Source of the DNA: Nonomuraea typhae
GTDB taxonomy: Bacteria; Actinomycetota; Actinomycetes; Streptosporangiales; Streptosporangiaceae
DNA length: 64,000 nucleotides
Direction: 5' to 3'
NCBI RefSeq assembly: GCF_009760925.1
Contig: NZ_VRLV01000006.1
Span: forward strand, 62,001 to 126,000
Shown here: positions 45,145-53,386 of the stretch, in pieces
Layout: the number at the start of each line of letters is the position of its first letter
How positions within the stretch are numbered: position 1 is the first letter of the stretch
Made by a program: the position numbers and the translations under genes
Notes under the pieces: generated by a model
Seen by the model: only the letters and a program-made list of their open reading frames with translations
The model's database searches: none
Told to the model about the DNA's origin: nothing

Positions 45145-45663
45145 TCACTGCGTCCAGAAGAACACGGCGCATCGCTCGGCCGCCGCCTGGCTCATCAGGG
45201 CGACCTTCGTGGCGAACCACGCGCGCAGTTGCTCGCCGTGGCGCTGCCGGAGGTCTGGGCTGTGGGCGAGCAGGTCCAGTTCGTTGGCCACGGTGATGTC
45301 CATGAAGGCGCGCAGCGCCCGGCGCGATGGGGTGACCACCTGTCCGGTGAACCGGTCGCGAAAGCGCGGCAGCCGCCGGTAGGTGTAGGCGCGGTCGCAG
45401 GAGGCGTAGAGGTAGACCAGCGCCTCGGCCTCCTGGCCGATCGCGGTGCTGAGCCGGTGGCGTTCGTGCAGGCCGAGCAGCGCGGCGGGGAAGCCGTCGG
45501 TGCCGTAGGCCGCGTGGGTCAGGCCGGCCTGCCGTACCGGCTCATCGGCTCCCCAGTCGGCCAGCGTCGCGGCGGTCCTGCGCAGGTGGGCCAGGAGGGT
45601 GCCGCCGGGATGCTCGATCGTCTCGGCGCCGAGTTCGGTCAGCAGGTCCAGGGCGTGGGGCAT
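45145..45663 (-). CDS. DUF6817-like protein
   Basis: A 172-residue soluble protein with the pattern HPGGTLLAHLRRTAATLADW, VRQAGLTHAAYGTDGFPAAL, and later VANELDLLAHS; I associate this with DUF6817. The repeated His and Asp (GGTLLAHL, LTHAAYGTD) look like an HD-domain-style metal site, but function is unknown. The ATG at 45663 has GGAAGGA 6 bases upstream. It is the first gene of the operon with the PLP dehydratase, so it probably acts in the same amino-acid pathway. Confidence 0.65.
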   Translation of the reverse strand: MPHALDLLTELGAETIEHPGGTLLAHLRRTAATLADWGADEPVRQAGLTHAAYGTDGFPAALLGLHERHRLSTAIGQEAEALVYLYASCDRAYTYRRLPRFRDRFTGQVVTPSRRALRAFMDITVANELDLLAHSPDLRQRHGEQLRAWFATKVALMSQAAAERCAVFFWTQ

Positions 45664-45736
45664 GAGCGTCCTTCCGGCAGGCGGGGTCGGCACCCGCGCG
45701 GCCGCCGCGGGTTGCCGCCGCCTTCATCCTTGATCT

Positions 45737-45786
45737 CACCCTTACCCAAGTCAATCCTCGGGTTTTCTTATACATTCCCAAGGGTG
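45737..45786. promoter_or_regulatory. LysR-type control region
   Basis: Inverted arms CACCCTT (45737-45743) and AAGGGTG (45780-45786) bracket a 36-base AT-richer block that includes TACATT (45771-45776), a -10 element 7 bases before the LysR GTG. It lies between divergent genes, as expected for LysR autoregulation with control of the partner operon. Confidence 0.45.
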
Positions 45787-46647
45787 ACCTTGGATGACCT
45801 TCGGGTGTTCGTGGCCGTCTGCGAGGCGGGGAGCCTCAGTGCCGTCGCCCGGGCGATGTCGTGCAGCCAATCGGCGGTCAGCCAGCACATCAAGCGCCTG
45901 GAGCGCGAGGTGGGGCTGGCGCTGTTCGAGCGCCGGCCGCGCGGGGTCGTGCTCACCGCGGCCGGCCAGGTGCTCCGGCAGGCGGCCACCGAAGGGCTCG
46001 GCGGGCTCGACGCGGCCGTGCGGCGGCTGGCGGAGATGGGACGCGGCGAAGGCGGCACGGTCCGCATCACCACGGGCGCCACCTCGGTGCGGCACTTCAT
46101 GTCCCGCTCGATCGTGGACTTCCGGCGCCGCCACCCCGACGTCGTGCTGGAGTTCCAGACCGGCCAGTCGAGCCGGCAATGCATGGAGACCGTCCGCGAC
46201 CACGGGGCCGACCTTGCGTGGGTCACCATAGGGCCGCCCATACCCGGCGTCGAGCAGCGACCGGTGCTCGAACTGCCCTGGGTGCTCGCCGTGCACGTCG
46301 ACGACCCCCTCGCCGCCAGGACGCTCATCCGGCCCGCCGACCTCGCCGCGATCCGGCACATCGCGCTGCCCGAGCACTCGATCTCGCGCGTGTCGCTGGA
46401 GACGCAGCTGGCCCGCTGGGGCGTACGGCCGACCGCCTCGGCGGGCGTGGCGGACTGGGACACCGCCTTCCTACTCGCCGAGCTCGGGATCTGCCAGGCG
46501 ATCGTGCCCGCCCTGCCCGGCACGCCCGAGCAGGTGCGCCTGGTGCCGATAGCCGGACTGCCGCCGCTGACAGCCGGCTGGGCGGTACGCCAGTGGGCCG
46601 CGCTCAGCCCCCTGGCCGTGGAGTTCGCCAAGACGATGACCGAGTGA
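45784..46647 (+). CDS. LysR family transcriptional regulator
   Basis: A 287-residue LysR protein: winged helix (LDDLRVFVAVCEAGSLSAVA, RAMSCSQSAVSQHIKRLERE) and an effector domain with GGTVRITTGATSVRHFMSRS and a WDTAFLLAELGICQAIVPAL pocket. The GTG at 45784 lies 7 bases after a TACATT -10 element, so the mRNA is probably leaderless. It is divergent from the DUF6817-PLP dehydratase operon, which is its likely target. The ligand may be an amino acid. Confidence 0.88.
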   Translation: MTLDDLRVFVAVCEAGSLSAVARAMSCSQSAVSQHIKRLEREVGLALFERRPRGVVLTAAGQVLRQAATEGLGGLDAAVRRLAEMGRGEGGTVRITTGATSVRHFMSRSIVDFRRRHPDVVLEFQTGQSSRQCMETVRDHGADLAWVTIGPPIPGVEQRPVLELPWVLAVHVDDPLAARTLIRPADLAAIRHIALPEHSISRVSLETQLARWGVRPTASAGVADWDTAFLLAELGICQAIVPALPGTPEQVRLVPIAGLPPLTAGWAVRQWAALSPLAVEFAKTMTE

Positions 46648-46789
46648 AGCGTGAACGACAAGCTAAGGTGTGGGCGTGACAGTCGGGCGTGGCCGCGGCC
46701 GGTGGTGAGCTGCGCCGACGCCACGCACATCGTGATCACCTTCGGCCAGGAGCGAGTCGGGCCGACGCCGGGAGATGCGGGGATGGCCG

Positions 46790-47947
46790 GTGCGAACGGC
46801 GCTTGAGGCGATCTCGCTGCGGCCCCTGGCCTTCGCACGATCGGCCTGGCCATGGCGAGCGCTGGGATATTTGGGGCTGAGTGCCCCGCTCTGCGGTGTG
46901 GTGGCGCTGGTCGTGGCGGGAATCGGCGCGCTGGGCCACGCGGTGGCACAGGCGGCCGCGGGAGCGGCGGCCCTGGCGGTGGCGGTGCCGGTGGTGTCAC
47001 GGTTCGAGCAGTGGCGGTTGCGGCTGGTGGACCCGACCGAGGTCACGCGAGCGGGCGGGCGATGGCGTCGCGCCGGGCTGGGGCTGGCTTCGCTGATCGC
47101 GCTGAGCTGGATCGACGTGGTGATGCTCGGCCTGACCGTCGCCGGGCCGATCCTGCTGTTCCTCACGCCCGTCGTACAGCCGGAAGAGGCCATCGGCGTC
47201 GGTCAGGGCCTGCTCGTCTCGGTGGCGAGCGTGTTGCTGGTGCCGCCCGCGGTCTACACCTTCACCGCATGGGCGGGGGCGCGCGGCGCGATGGTGCGCG
47301 GGCTGCTGACCGACGGGGACACGGAGTTGAAGCAGGTGACGGCTTCCCGCGCCCGGCTGGTCGACGCCTTCGAGACCGAGCGGCGCAGGATCGAGCGGGA
47401 TCTGCACGACGGCGCCCAGCAGCGGCTGGTCGCGCTCTCGATGCGGCTCGGGCTGGCCAAGCTCGACATCCCACCGGACTCGCCGGCGGCGGAGCAGGTG
47501 GCATTGGCGCACGAGGAGGCCAAGCAGGCGCTGCGCGAGTTGCGGGAGCTGATTCGCGGGGTGCACACCCAGGTGCTGACCGACCGCGGTCTCGCGGCCG
47601 CCGTCAGGGAGGCGGCGGACCGATCACCCATCCCGGTGGAGGTGGAGGCAGGGTTGGAGGGACGGTTTCCAGCCGCGGTGGAGGTGGCCGCCTACTACGC
47701 CGTCTCCGAGGCGCTGGCGAACGTCGCCAAGCACAGCCGGGCCGATCGCGCCTGGGTGCGCGGCCGCCTCAGCGACGGCGTGCTGCGGGTGGAGGTCCGC
47801 GACGACGGCCGCGGCGGCGCCGATCCGGCCGGCGGGACGGGGCTGGTCGGGCTCTCCGACCGGCTCGCGGTGGTGGGCGGGAGAATGTCGGTGTCCAGCC
47901 CGGTCGGCGGGCCGACCCTGATCCGAGTGGAGATCCCGTGCGCGTAG
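46790..47947 (+). CDS. LiaS/DesK-type sensor histidine kinase
   Basis: About 385 residues. Four hydrophobic segments in the first 170 residues form the membrane sensor, with an early LRPLAFARSAWPWRALGYLG typical of this actinobacterial group. The HisKA_3 box ERRRIERDLHDGAQQRLVAL carries the phospho-accepting His; the ATPase has SEALANVAKHSRA and DDGRGGADPAGGTGLVGLSD. The GTG at 46790 was chosen over ATG 46775, since the family usually starts MRTALEA. The stop overlaps the response regulator start by 10 bases. Confidence 0.88.
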   Translation: MRTALEAISLRPLAFARSAWPWRALGYLGLSAPLCGVVALVVAGIGALGHAVAQAAAGAAALAVAVPVVSRFEQWRLRLVDPTEVTRAGGRWRRAGLGLASLIALSWIDVVMLGLTVAGPILLFLTPVVQPEEAIGVGQGLLVSVASVLLVPPAVYTFTAWAGARGAMVRGLLTDGDTELKQVTASRARLVDAFETERRRIERDLHDGAQQRLVALSMRLGLAKLDIPPDSPAAEQVALAHEEAKQALRELRELIRGVHTQVLTDRGLAAAVREAADRSPIPVEVEAGLEGRFPAAVEVAAYYAVSEALANVAKHSRADRAWVRGRLSDGVLRVEVRDDGRGGADPAGGTGLVGLSDRLAVVGGRMSVSSPVGGPTLIRVEIPCA

Positions 47948-48579
47948 TGATCGCCGAGGATGACGTGCTGCTTCGCGAGGGGCTCGCCGGGTTGATCGAG
48001 CGCTTCGGTCACACGGTGGTGGCCTCGGTGGGGGACGCCGCCGCTTTGGCGGAAGCCGTACGCGAGCATGCGCCCGACACGGTCGTGACCGATGTGCGGA
48101 TGCCGCCCGGGTTCACCGACGAGGGGCTGCGCGCCGCGATCACGTTGCGCAAGGAGCACGACGGCCTCGCCGTCCTGGTGCTCAGCCAGTACGTCGAGCA
48201 GACCTATGCCGCGGAGCTGCTGGAATCCGGTGACGGCGCGGGCGTCGGGTACCTGCTGAAGGACAGGATCGGGGACGTGGCCGAGTTCGTCGACGCGCTC
48301 GCCCGGGTGGCCGGTGGCGGCACGGTCGTCGACCCCGAGGTGGTGCGTCAACTGCTGCGCCGCAGGCGTGACCCGCTGGCCCGGCTCACTCCGCGGGAGC
48401 ACGAGGTGCTCGCGCTGATCGCCGAAGGCCGGTCCAACGCGTCGATCGCTCGTGAGCTCGTCGTCACCGAGGCGGCGGTCGCCAAGCACATCGCGAGCAT
48501 CTTCACCAAGCTCGACCTGCCGCCCACAGCCGACAGCCACCGGCGAGTCCTGGCCGTCCTCGCCTACCTGGGCTCCTGA
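47938..48579 (+). CDS. NarL/LuxR-family response regulator
   Basis: A 213-residue regulator. Receiver domain with the acidic pair EDD and phospho-acceptor Asp in TVVTDVRMPPGFTDEGL, VLSQYVEQTYA and YLLKDRIGDV (Lys). The LuxR helix-turn-helix is LARLTPREHEVLALIAEGRS, then ARELVVTEAAVAKHIASIFT. The GTG at 47938 lies within the end of the kinase gene, giving tight coupling. Target genes may include the membrane protein downstream, preceded by an inverted repeat. Confidence 0.92.
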   Translation: MRVVIAEDDVLLREGLAGLIERFGHTVVASVGDAAALAEAVREHAPDTVVTDVRMPPGFTDEGLRAAITLRKEHDGLAVLVLSQYVEQTYAAELLESGDGAGVGYLLKDRIGDVAEFVDALARVAGGGTVVDPEVVRQLLRRRRDPLARLTPREHEVLALIAEGRSNASIARELVVTEAAVAKHIASIFTKLDLPPTADSHRRVLAVLAYLGS

Positions 48580-48613
48580 CCCTCGAAGACCCGACCGGCT
48601 GTGCGGCGCGGCC

Positions 48614-48635
48614 GGGGTAGTGCCAGCTCTACCCC
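48614..48635. promoter_or_regulatory. Inverted repeat upstream of the membrane protein gene
   Basis: GGGGTAG (48614-48620) and CTACCCC (48629-48635) are perfect 7-base arms around TGCCAGCT, 57 bases before the next ATG and 35 after the regulator stop. It fits a NarL-family dimer site or, less well, a hairpin attenuating read-through. Confidence 0.45.
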
Positions 48636-48691
48636 CACTTCTCGTCCCTGCGCCAATGCCCGGCCCGAGCTGCGCCGATTGACTTGCCGGC

Positions 48692-49387
48692 ATGACGAAC
48701 GAGAGCTTTCCAGGTCGGTGGATCGAGGGTGCGGGGCTGGTCGGCGGGCCGTCGCTGCTCCTGGCGGGTGGCCTGCTGCGAAGTGAGTCCGACGGGTTCT
48801 TCCCCAGCCAGCTCGCCGCATTCGCCCAGAATCCGACGTTGATGACCGCCTCCTACAGCGTCTTCGCCGCCGGGCTGGTGCTACTCGTCCCGGCGACGCT
48901 GGCGCTGACCAGGCGCATCGGAGCCACGCACGCACGGCTGGCCCGCTGGGGCGGGGCCCTGGTGCTCGCCGGGCTGCTGGCACGGATCTTCCATCATGGG
49001 GTGAACCACCTGGCGATGCAGCTGGTCAACGTGCAGGGGCAGGCGGCGGCGCTGCGGGCCGTGAGCGAGCAGTACTCGTCCTTTCACCTCTTTCAGCTGT
49101 TCAACGTCGCGACCTTCCTCGGCTGGATCGTGCTGGCGGTGGCCGCGTGGCGTTCCCAGGTGCTCGGGGTGGTGGGGTCGGTCGGGCTCGCATTGATGAC
49201 GTCCCTGCCGCTCGGGGTGCTCAAGGGCACGGGACCGATGTCCATCGTCGCCGCCGCGGGGTTGTGCGCCGCGCTCCTGCCGCTGGGCGTCAAGGTACTC
49301 CGGCAGGGGCCGGCACCCAGGTGGTGGGCGTACCCCGTGGTGGCGGCGGCGGGGGCGGCACTGGGCTACCTCGGCCTGATGGGCTAG
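48692..49387 (+). CDS. Polytopic membrane protein of unknown function
   Basis: A 231-residue integral membrane protein with about 7 hydrophobic helices (for instance LVGGPSLLLAGGLL, YSVFAAGLVLLVPATLAL, FNVATFLGWIVLAVAAW, SIVAAAGLCAALLPLGV). The loop LARIFHHGVNHLAMQLVNVQ holds three His that could bind metal or heme. It loosely recalls DUF4386-type proteins, but I cannot assign a family. It follows the LiaS/NarL pair and may be its target or accessory sensor. The ATG at 48692 has no strong ribosome site. Confidence 0.65.
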   Translation: MTNESFPGRWIEGAGLVGGPSLLLAGGLLRSESDGFFPSQLAAFAQNPTLMTASYSVFAAGLVLLVPATLALTRRIGATHARLARWGGALVLAGLLARIFHHGVNHLAMQLVNVQGQAAALRAVSEQYSSFHLFQLFNVATFLGWIVLAVAAWRSQVLGVVGSVGLALMTSLPLGVLKGTGPMSIVAAAGLCAALLPLGVKVLRQGPAPRWWAYPVVAAAGAALGYLGLMG

Positions 49388-49414
49388 ATGTACATGGCCG
49401 AGATCTTGGTGCCA

Positions 49415-49438
49415 CGTGATCGTTGATGGTTGATCACG
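49415..49438. terminator. Hairpin between convergent genes
   Basis: CGTGATC (49415-49421) and GATCACG (49432-49438) form a perfect 7-bp stem with a 10-base loop in the 73-base gap between convergent genes. Its place suits a two-way terminator, but neither side has a T-run. Confidence 0.4.
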
Positions 49439-49460
49439 AAGATGACCTCCGGGACCGTGT

Positions 49461-50534
49461 TCAGCGCTCAGCCCGGCGCGGGTCCTTCTCCAGGTCCGGG
49501 AAAGGCGACGGCTCCGGTACGGCGGCGCCCAGCTGGCGTGGTGCCCCCGGCTTCTCCGCCTCCTGCGCGTCGGCCACGGCTTCGGCGGCTGCTTCGGAGG
49601 CCCGGGCCACCTCTTCGTCGGCGGCCGATGGGGCGGTCGCTTCTTCGCGGGTGGCGGCTGAGCGGGGCAGGGCCTCGGTGAATGCCTTGGACACGCCCTG
49701 CAGCGCGGAGGTGACCTCGCTGGGGATGACCCAGAACGTGTTGCCTTCTCCCTGCGCGAGCTGGGGCAGCACCTGAAGGTACTGGTAGGCCAGCAGCTTG
49801 GGGTCGGGGTCGTTGCGGTGGACCGCCTGGAACACCTGGTCGATGGCCCGGGACTGGCCCTCGGCCTCGAGGATGGCGGCCGTGCGCTGGCCTTCGGCGC
49901 GCAGGATGCGGCCCTGCTTGTCGCCTTCGGCGGTCAGGATCTGGGACTGGCGCTGTCCTTCGGCGGTGAGGATGGCGGCCCGCTTGTCCCGCTCGGCGCG
50001 CATCTGCTTCTCCATGGCGTCCTTTATGGTCTTGGGCGGGTCGATGGCCTTGATTTCGACGCGGTTGACCCGCAGACCCCACTTGCCGGTGGCTTCGTCG
50101 AGGACGCCGCGCAGTTGGCTGTTGATGGTGTCGCGGGAGGTGAGGGTCTTTTCCAGGTCCATGCTGCCGACCACGTTGCGCAGGGTTGTGACGGTCAGTT
50201 GCTCGACGGCCTGGATGTAGTTGGCGATCTCGTAGGCGGCGGCGCGTGGGTCGGTGACCTGGAAGTAGAGGACGGTGTCGATTTCGACGACGAGGTTGTC
50301 CTCGGTGATGACGGGCTGCGGGCGGAAGGAGACGACCTGTTCGCGCAGGTCGATCATCGGGTAGACGCGGTCGATGTAGGGGATGACGAAGTTGAGTCCG
50401 GGCTTCAGAGTGCGGTGGTATCGGCCGAGTCGTTCGACGTTGCGGGCCCTGGCCTGCGGGACGATGCGGACCGCTTTGAGTACCGTGATGATCGCGAACA
50501 GGGCGACGACGAGGCCGACGATCAGCAGCTCCAT
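49461..50534 (-). CDS. SPFH/band-7 (stomatin/paraslipin) membrane protein
   Basis: A 357-residue stomatin-like protein. A single N-terminal membrane helix (ELLIVGLVVALFAIITVL) is followed by the SPFH domain (VERLGRYHRTLKPGLNFVIP, NLVVEIDTVLYFQVTDPRAA, TTLRNVVGSMDLEKTLTSRD), a coiled-coil rich in AEGQRQSQILTAEGDKQGRI repeats, and an acidic/Ala tail. These proteins form ring-like cages at membrane microdomains and pair with NfeD proteases. The ATG at 50534 has GGGAG 7 bases upstream and lies 4 bases after the NfeD stop. Confidence 0.92.
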   Translation of the reverse strand: MELLIVGLVVALFAIITVLKAVRIVPQARARNVERLGRYHRTLKPGLNFVIPYIDRVYPMIDLREQVVSFRPQPVITEDNLVVEIDTVLYFQVTDPRAAAYEIANYIQAVEQLTVTTLRNVVGSMDLEKTLTSRDTINSQLRGVLDEATGKWGLRVNRVEIKAIDPPKTIKDAMEKQMRAERDKRAAILTAEGQRQSQILTAEGDKQGRILRAEGQRTAAILEAEGQSRAIDQVFQAVHRNDPDPKLLAYQYLQVLPQLAQGEGNTFWVIPSEVTSALQGVSKAFTEALPRSAATREEATAPSAADEEVARASEAAAEAVADAQEAEKPGAPRQLGAAVPEPSPFPDLEKDPRRAER

Positions 50535-50538
50535 ATGA

Positions 50539-50970
50539 TCACTCCCGGGGATAGACGAGGGCGGTGGCGCCCTCGATCTCGATGACGTCCACGGTCGCCC
50601 CGGTCGGGATGACCAGCGTTTCGTCATAGGCGCGTGCGGACCACTCCTCGCCCCCGATGCGCACCCTGCCGTCGCGTCCGGTGACCTCGGAGATCACGTA
50701 GGCGGATTTGCCGACCAGCGCCTCCACGCCGAAGCGCTGGAGCTGGGGCTGGCGGATGTGGCGCATGGCGACGGGCCGGATCACGAGGAGGCCGGCCGCC
50801 GACGACAGGGTGAAGACGAGCAGTTGGAGAGGAATGGGCAGGCCCAGGGCCGCGGTGGCGGCGGTCAAGAGAGCGGCCGCGCCGAGGAGTCCCAGCGAGG
50901 CGGTGAGGGTGAAGATCTCGGCCACGCCGAGCACGACGGCGAGGATGATCCAGATGACCCATTCTTCCAT
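50539..50970 (-). CDS. NfeD-like membrane protein
   Basis: A 143-residue short NfeD protein: three to four membrane helices (VIWIILAVVLGVAEIFTL, GLLGAAALLTAATAALGLPI, LQLLVFTLSSAAGLLVI) and a C-terminal OB-fold domain (GKSAYVISEVTGRDGRVRIG, ARAYDETLVIPTGATVDVIE). It lacks the ClpP-class protease domain of long NfeD, as is usual beside stomatins. AGGAGGG lies 7 bases before the ATG at 50970. In an operon with the SPFH gene, its partner in membrane quality control. Confidence 0.92.
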   Translation of the reverse strand: MEEWVIWIILAVVLGVAEIFTLTASLGLLGAAALLTAATAALGLPIPLQLLVFTLSSAAGLLVIRPVAMRHIRQPQLQRFGVEALVGKSAYVISEVTGRDGRVRIGGEEWSARAYDETLVIPTGATVDVIEIEGATALVYPRE

Positions 50971-51023
50971 ATCCGGCCCTCCTGACGGCTAAACGGGCCT
51001 GGGACTGCAACTGGTTCCCCTTC

Positions 51024-52217
51024 CTACGGTAAACCTGGAGGGGGCGCTTGTTGCACCCATCCGCCCGCCGGCGCGGGATCGTGGAGCGCGCTGCCGAGCT
51101 GCCATTTCTCCCACGTCAGTTGCCAATACCCCCAGCCGTTGTTCCATTCAAGAGGCCGGTCGGTGCCGGTGATGCTGACGGGGTCGCCGCGCAGGGAGGT
51201 GGCGAAGAACCAGGCGGCCTGGTCGGGGCGGGCGTTGATGCAGCCGTGGCTGACGTTGACCCGGCCCTGCGCCCAGACGTTGTTCTTGGCGTGCACGTAT
51301 TCGCCGGAATTGGAGATGCGCACGGCGTGGTCGATCATCACGTCGTAGAAGCCGGGATCGCCTTTCTTGCGGCCCGGGGACACCATGCGCACCGGGTTTC
51401 CCTTTTCCATCGTGAGATGGAGGCCGCTGGTCGTGGTGTATTCGCGGGTGGTGGCCATGCCGGCGCTGATGGCCATGTTCTGCGCGACCTTGCCGTCGCG
51501 CCGGACGACCATCCGGTGGGTCCGGGTGTCGACGGTGCTGGTCTGCTTGCGGCCGACGGCGAAGGTGAGGGTGTGGTCGGCGGTGCCGTACACGCCGGGG
51601 GAGGGACGCACGCCGGACAGGTGCGCGGTGAAGGTGATCTTCTGGCGGGGTGACCAGTAGCGGGCGGTGCGGTAGACGGCCTGGGTGTCACTGGTCCAGC
51701 GCCAGGCGCCTTCGACCGGTTTGGTGGCGGCGACGATCAGGGCGCGCTCGACGGCGGCCTTGTCGCGGACGGGGCCGTCGAAGGTGACGATGATGGGCAT
51801 GCCGACGCCGACCGTTTCGCCGGGCAGCGGGCTGACCGAGGCGATCGAGAAGGGGCGGGTGCCCTGGCGGGTGCGGAAGCGGCCCATGGTCACGGTCGTC
51901 GGCCCGCTCGGGGCGGCGGCGGTCGCGGTCACGGTGTACTCGGTGCCGGGGGTCAGCGGCCAGGCCGAACGCCAGGCGGTGCCCCCGGGCTCGAGGGCGC
52001 CGGCCACCGGCCGGCCCTTGGCGTAGACCAGGACCTTGCTGAGCGTGCCTCCGGCGGCCTTGACCACGAGCCCGCGGTCGGGTCTGGCCCGGTCGGCGTC
52101 GAAGGCCGGGAAGGTCGTGATGACCGGTGGCGCGGGCGCGGGGGACTCGGCCGTGACCGAGGAGCATCCCGTGACCATGAGCAGGGCAACGAGGCAGAAC
52201 GCCGCGGCACGCCGCAT
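51024..52217 (-). CDS. L,D-transpeptidase lipoprotein with Ig-like domains
   Basis: A 397-residue cell-wall enzyme that makes 3-3 cross-links in peptidoglycan. Lipoprotein signal with lipobox VTGC and Cys18; two Ig-like domains (SVSPLPGETVGVGMPIIVTF and following); YkuD catalytic domain ending in the signature HGCINARP with Cys326, preceded by the upstream His (VMIDHAVRI region). The layout matches LppS/LdtMt2. The ATG at 52217 has AGGAG upstream. Faces the outer side of the membrane. Confidence 0.92.
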   Translation of the reverse strand: MRRAAAFCLVALLMVTGCSSVTAESPAPAPPVITTFPAFDADRARPDRGLVVKAAGGTLSKVLVYAKGRPVAGALEPGGTAWRSAWPLTPGTEYTVTATAAAPSGPTTVTMGRFRTRQGTRPFSIASVSPLPGETVGVGMPIIVTFDGPVRDKAAVERALIVAATKPVEGAWRWTSDTQAVYRTARYWSPRQKITFTAHLSGVRPSPGVYGTADHTLTFAVGRKQTSTVDTRTHRMVVRRDGKVAQNMAISAGMATTREYTTTSGLHLTMEKGNPVRMVSPGRKKGDPGFYDVMIDHAVRISNSGEYVHAKNNVWAQGRVNVSHGCINARPDQAAWFFATSLRGDPVSITGTDRPLEWNNGWGYWQLTWEKWQLGSALHDPAPAGGWVQQAPPPGLP

Positions 52218-52288
52218 CTCACTCCTGCTCTCCGGGGACGGGGTCTCCAAGAGTAGCGGGGAGTCACGGTTCGGTCACGCCAAGTTAG

Positions 52289-53386
52289 CTATCGGATAGT
52301 TCCGGATACCTCCCCCAAGCTGAGGCCGCCCGCCGTGGCCGCGATCGTGACGGTGTCGCCTTCCTCCAGGAACGTCCGTGTAGACCCGTCGGACAGCTTG
52401 ATCGGCTCGGTGCCGTTCCAGCTCAGTTCCATGAGCGAGCCGCGCTGCCCGGGTTCGGGGCCGGAGATCGTCCCGCTGCCGTAGAGGTCGCCGGTCCGCA
52501 GGGAGGCGCCGTTCACGGTCATGTGCGCGAGCATCTGGTCCGGCGTCCAGTACATGCTCCGGTACGGCGGGCGCGACACCACGGACCCGTTGAGCCGGAT
52601 CTCCAGCTCGAGGTCGAGCCCCCAGTCGCCCTGCCGGCGCAGGTACTCCAGCGGCGCCGGATCCTGCTCCCGCCCGGGCACCCGGGGCAGCGCCTCGAGC
52701 GGCGTGACCCACGGCGAGATCGACGTGGCGAACGACTTGCCCAGGAAGGGGCCCAGCGGCTGCGCCTCCCACCCCTGGATGTCGCGGGCGCTCCAATCGT
52801 TGAGCAGCGTCACCCCGAACACGTGCTCCTCGAACGCCCCGGCCGCCGAGCCCATCGGCGACGGCACGCCCACGACGAAGCCCAGTTCGGCCTCGATGTC
52901 GAGCTTGGCGCACGGCCCGAACTCCCCGGCCCGCAGTTGCCCGCTCGGCCGGGTGATCGGCGTCCCGGACACCACGACGGTCCCGGAGCGCCCGTGGTAG
53001 CCGACCGGCAGGTGGCGCCAGTTGGGCAGCAGCGCCTCGGCGTTGGGCCGGAACATGCGCCCCATGTTGGTGGCGTGGTCGAGCGAGGCGTAGAAGTCGA
53101 CGTAGTCGGCGACCTCGATGGGCAGGTGCAGCGTGACCTGGTCGAGCGGGATGAGGTACGGCTCGGCCAGCGAGTCGGCCAGCTTCTCCCGGATGACCGC
53201 GCGGGTGTCGCGCCAGGCGCGGTGGCCCCGGGCCATGAAGGCGTTGAGGCTGCCGGTGGCGAACACCTCGTCGTGCAGGGCGGCGGCGAGGTCGAGCACG
53301 CGGTCCTCGTACCGCACCCCCACCCGCGGGGATTCGCCGCCACGGGAGAAAACCCCATAAGGCAGGTTGTCGATCCCCCAGCTCAT
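52289..53386 (-). CDS. fahA: Fumarylacetoacetase
   Basis: A 365-residue FAH-family hydrolase for the last step of tyrosine breakdown, giving fumarate and acetoacetate. The N-terminal SH3-like part is followed by DYVDFYASLDHATNMGRMFR (His and Asp of the active site), DIEAELGFVVG (metal-binding Glu) and DWSARDIQGWEAQPLGPFLG with the metal-binding Asp. Normal family length is ~400, so slightly short. The ATG at 53386 follows AGGAG and overlaps the upstream gene by 4 bases. Last gene of the hmgA operon. Confidence 0.93.
   Translation of the reverse strand: MSWGIDNLPYGVFSRGGESPRVGVRYEDRVLDLAAALHDEVFATGSLNAFMARGHRAWRDTRAVIREKLADSLAEPYLIPLDQVTLHLPIEVADYVDFYASLDHATNMGRMFRPNAEALLPNWRHLPVGYHGRSGTVVVSGTPITRPSGQLRAGEFGPCAKLDIEAELGFVVGVPSPMGSAAGAFEEHVFGVTLLNDWSARDIQGWEAQPLGPFLGKSFATSISPWVTPLEALPRVPGREQDPAPLEYLRRQGDWGLDLELEIRLNGSVVSRPPYRSMYWTPDQMLAHMTVNGASLRTGDLYGSGTISGPEPGQRGSLMELSWNGTEPIKLSDGSTRTFLEEGDTVTIAATAGGLSLGEVSGTIR

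Noticed and set aside
45058..45783. Upstream extension of the second LysR gene
   Set aside because: The added sequence runs antisense through the DUF6817 gene and lacks any LysR character; the GTG at 45784 has a -10 at leaderless spacing.
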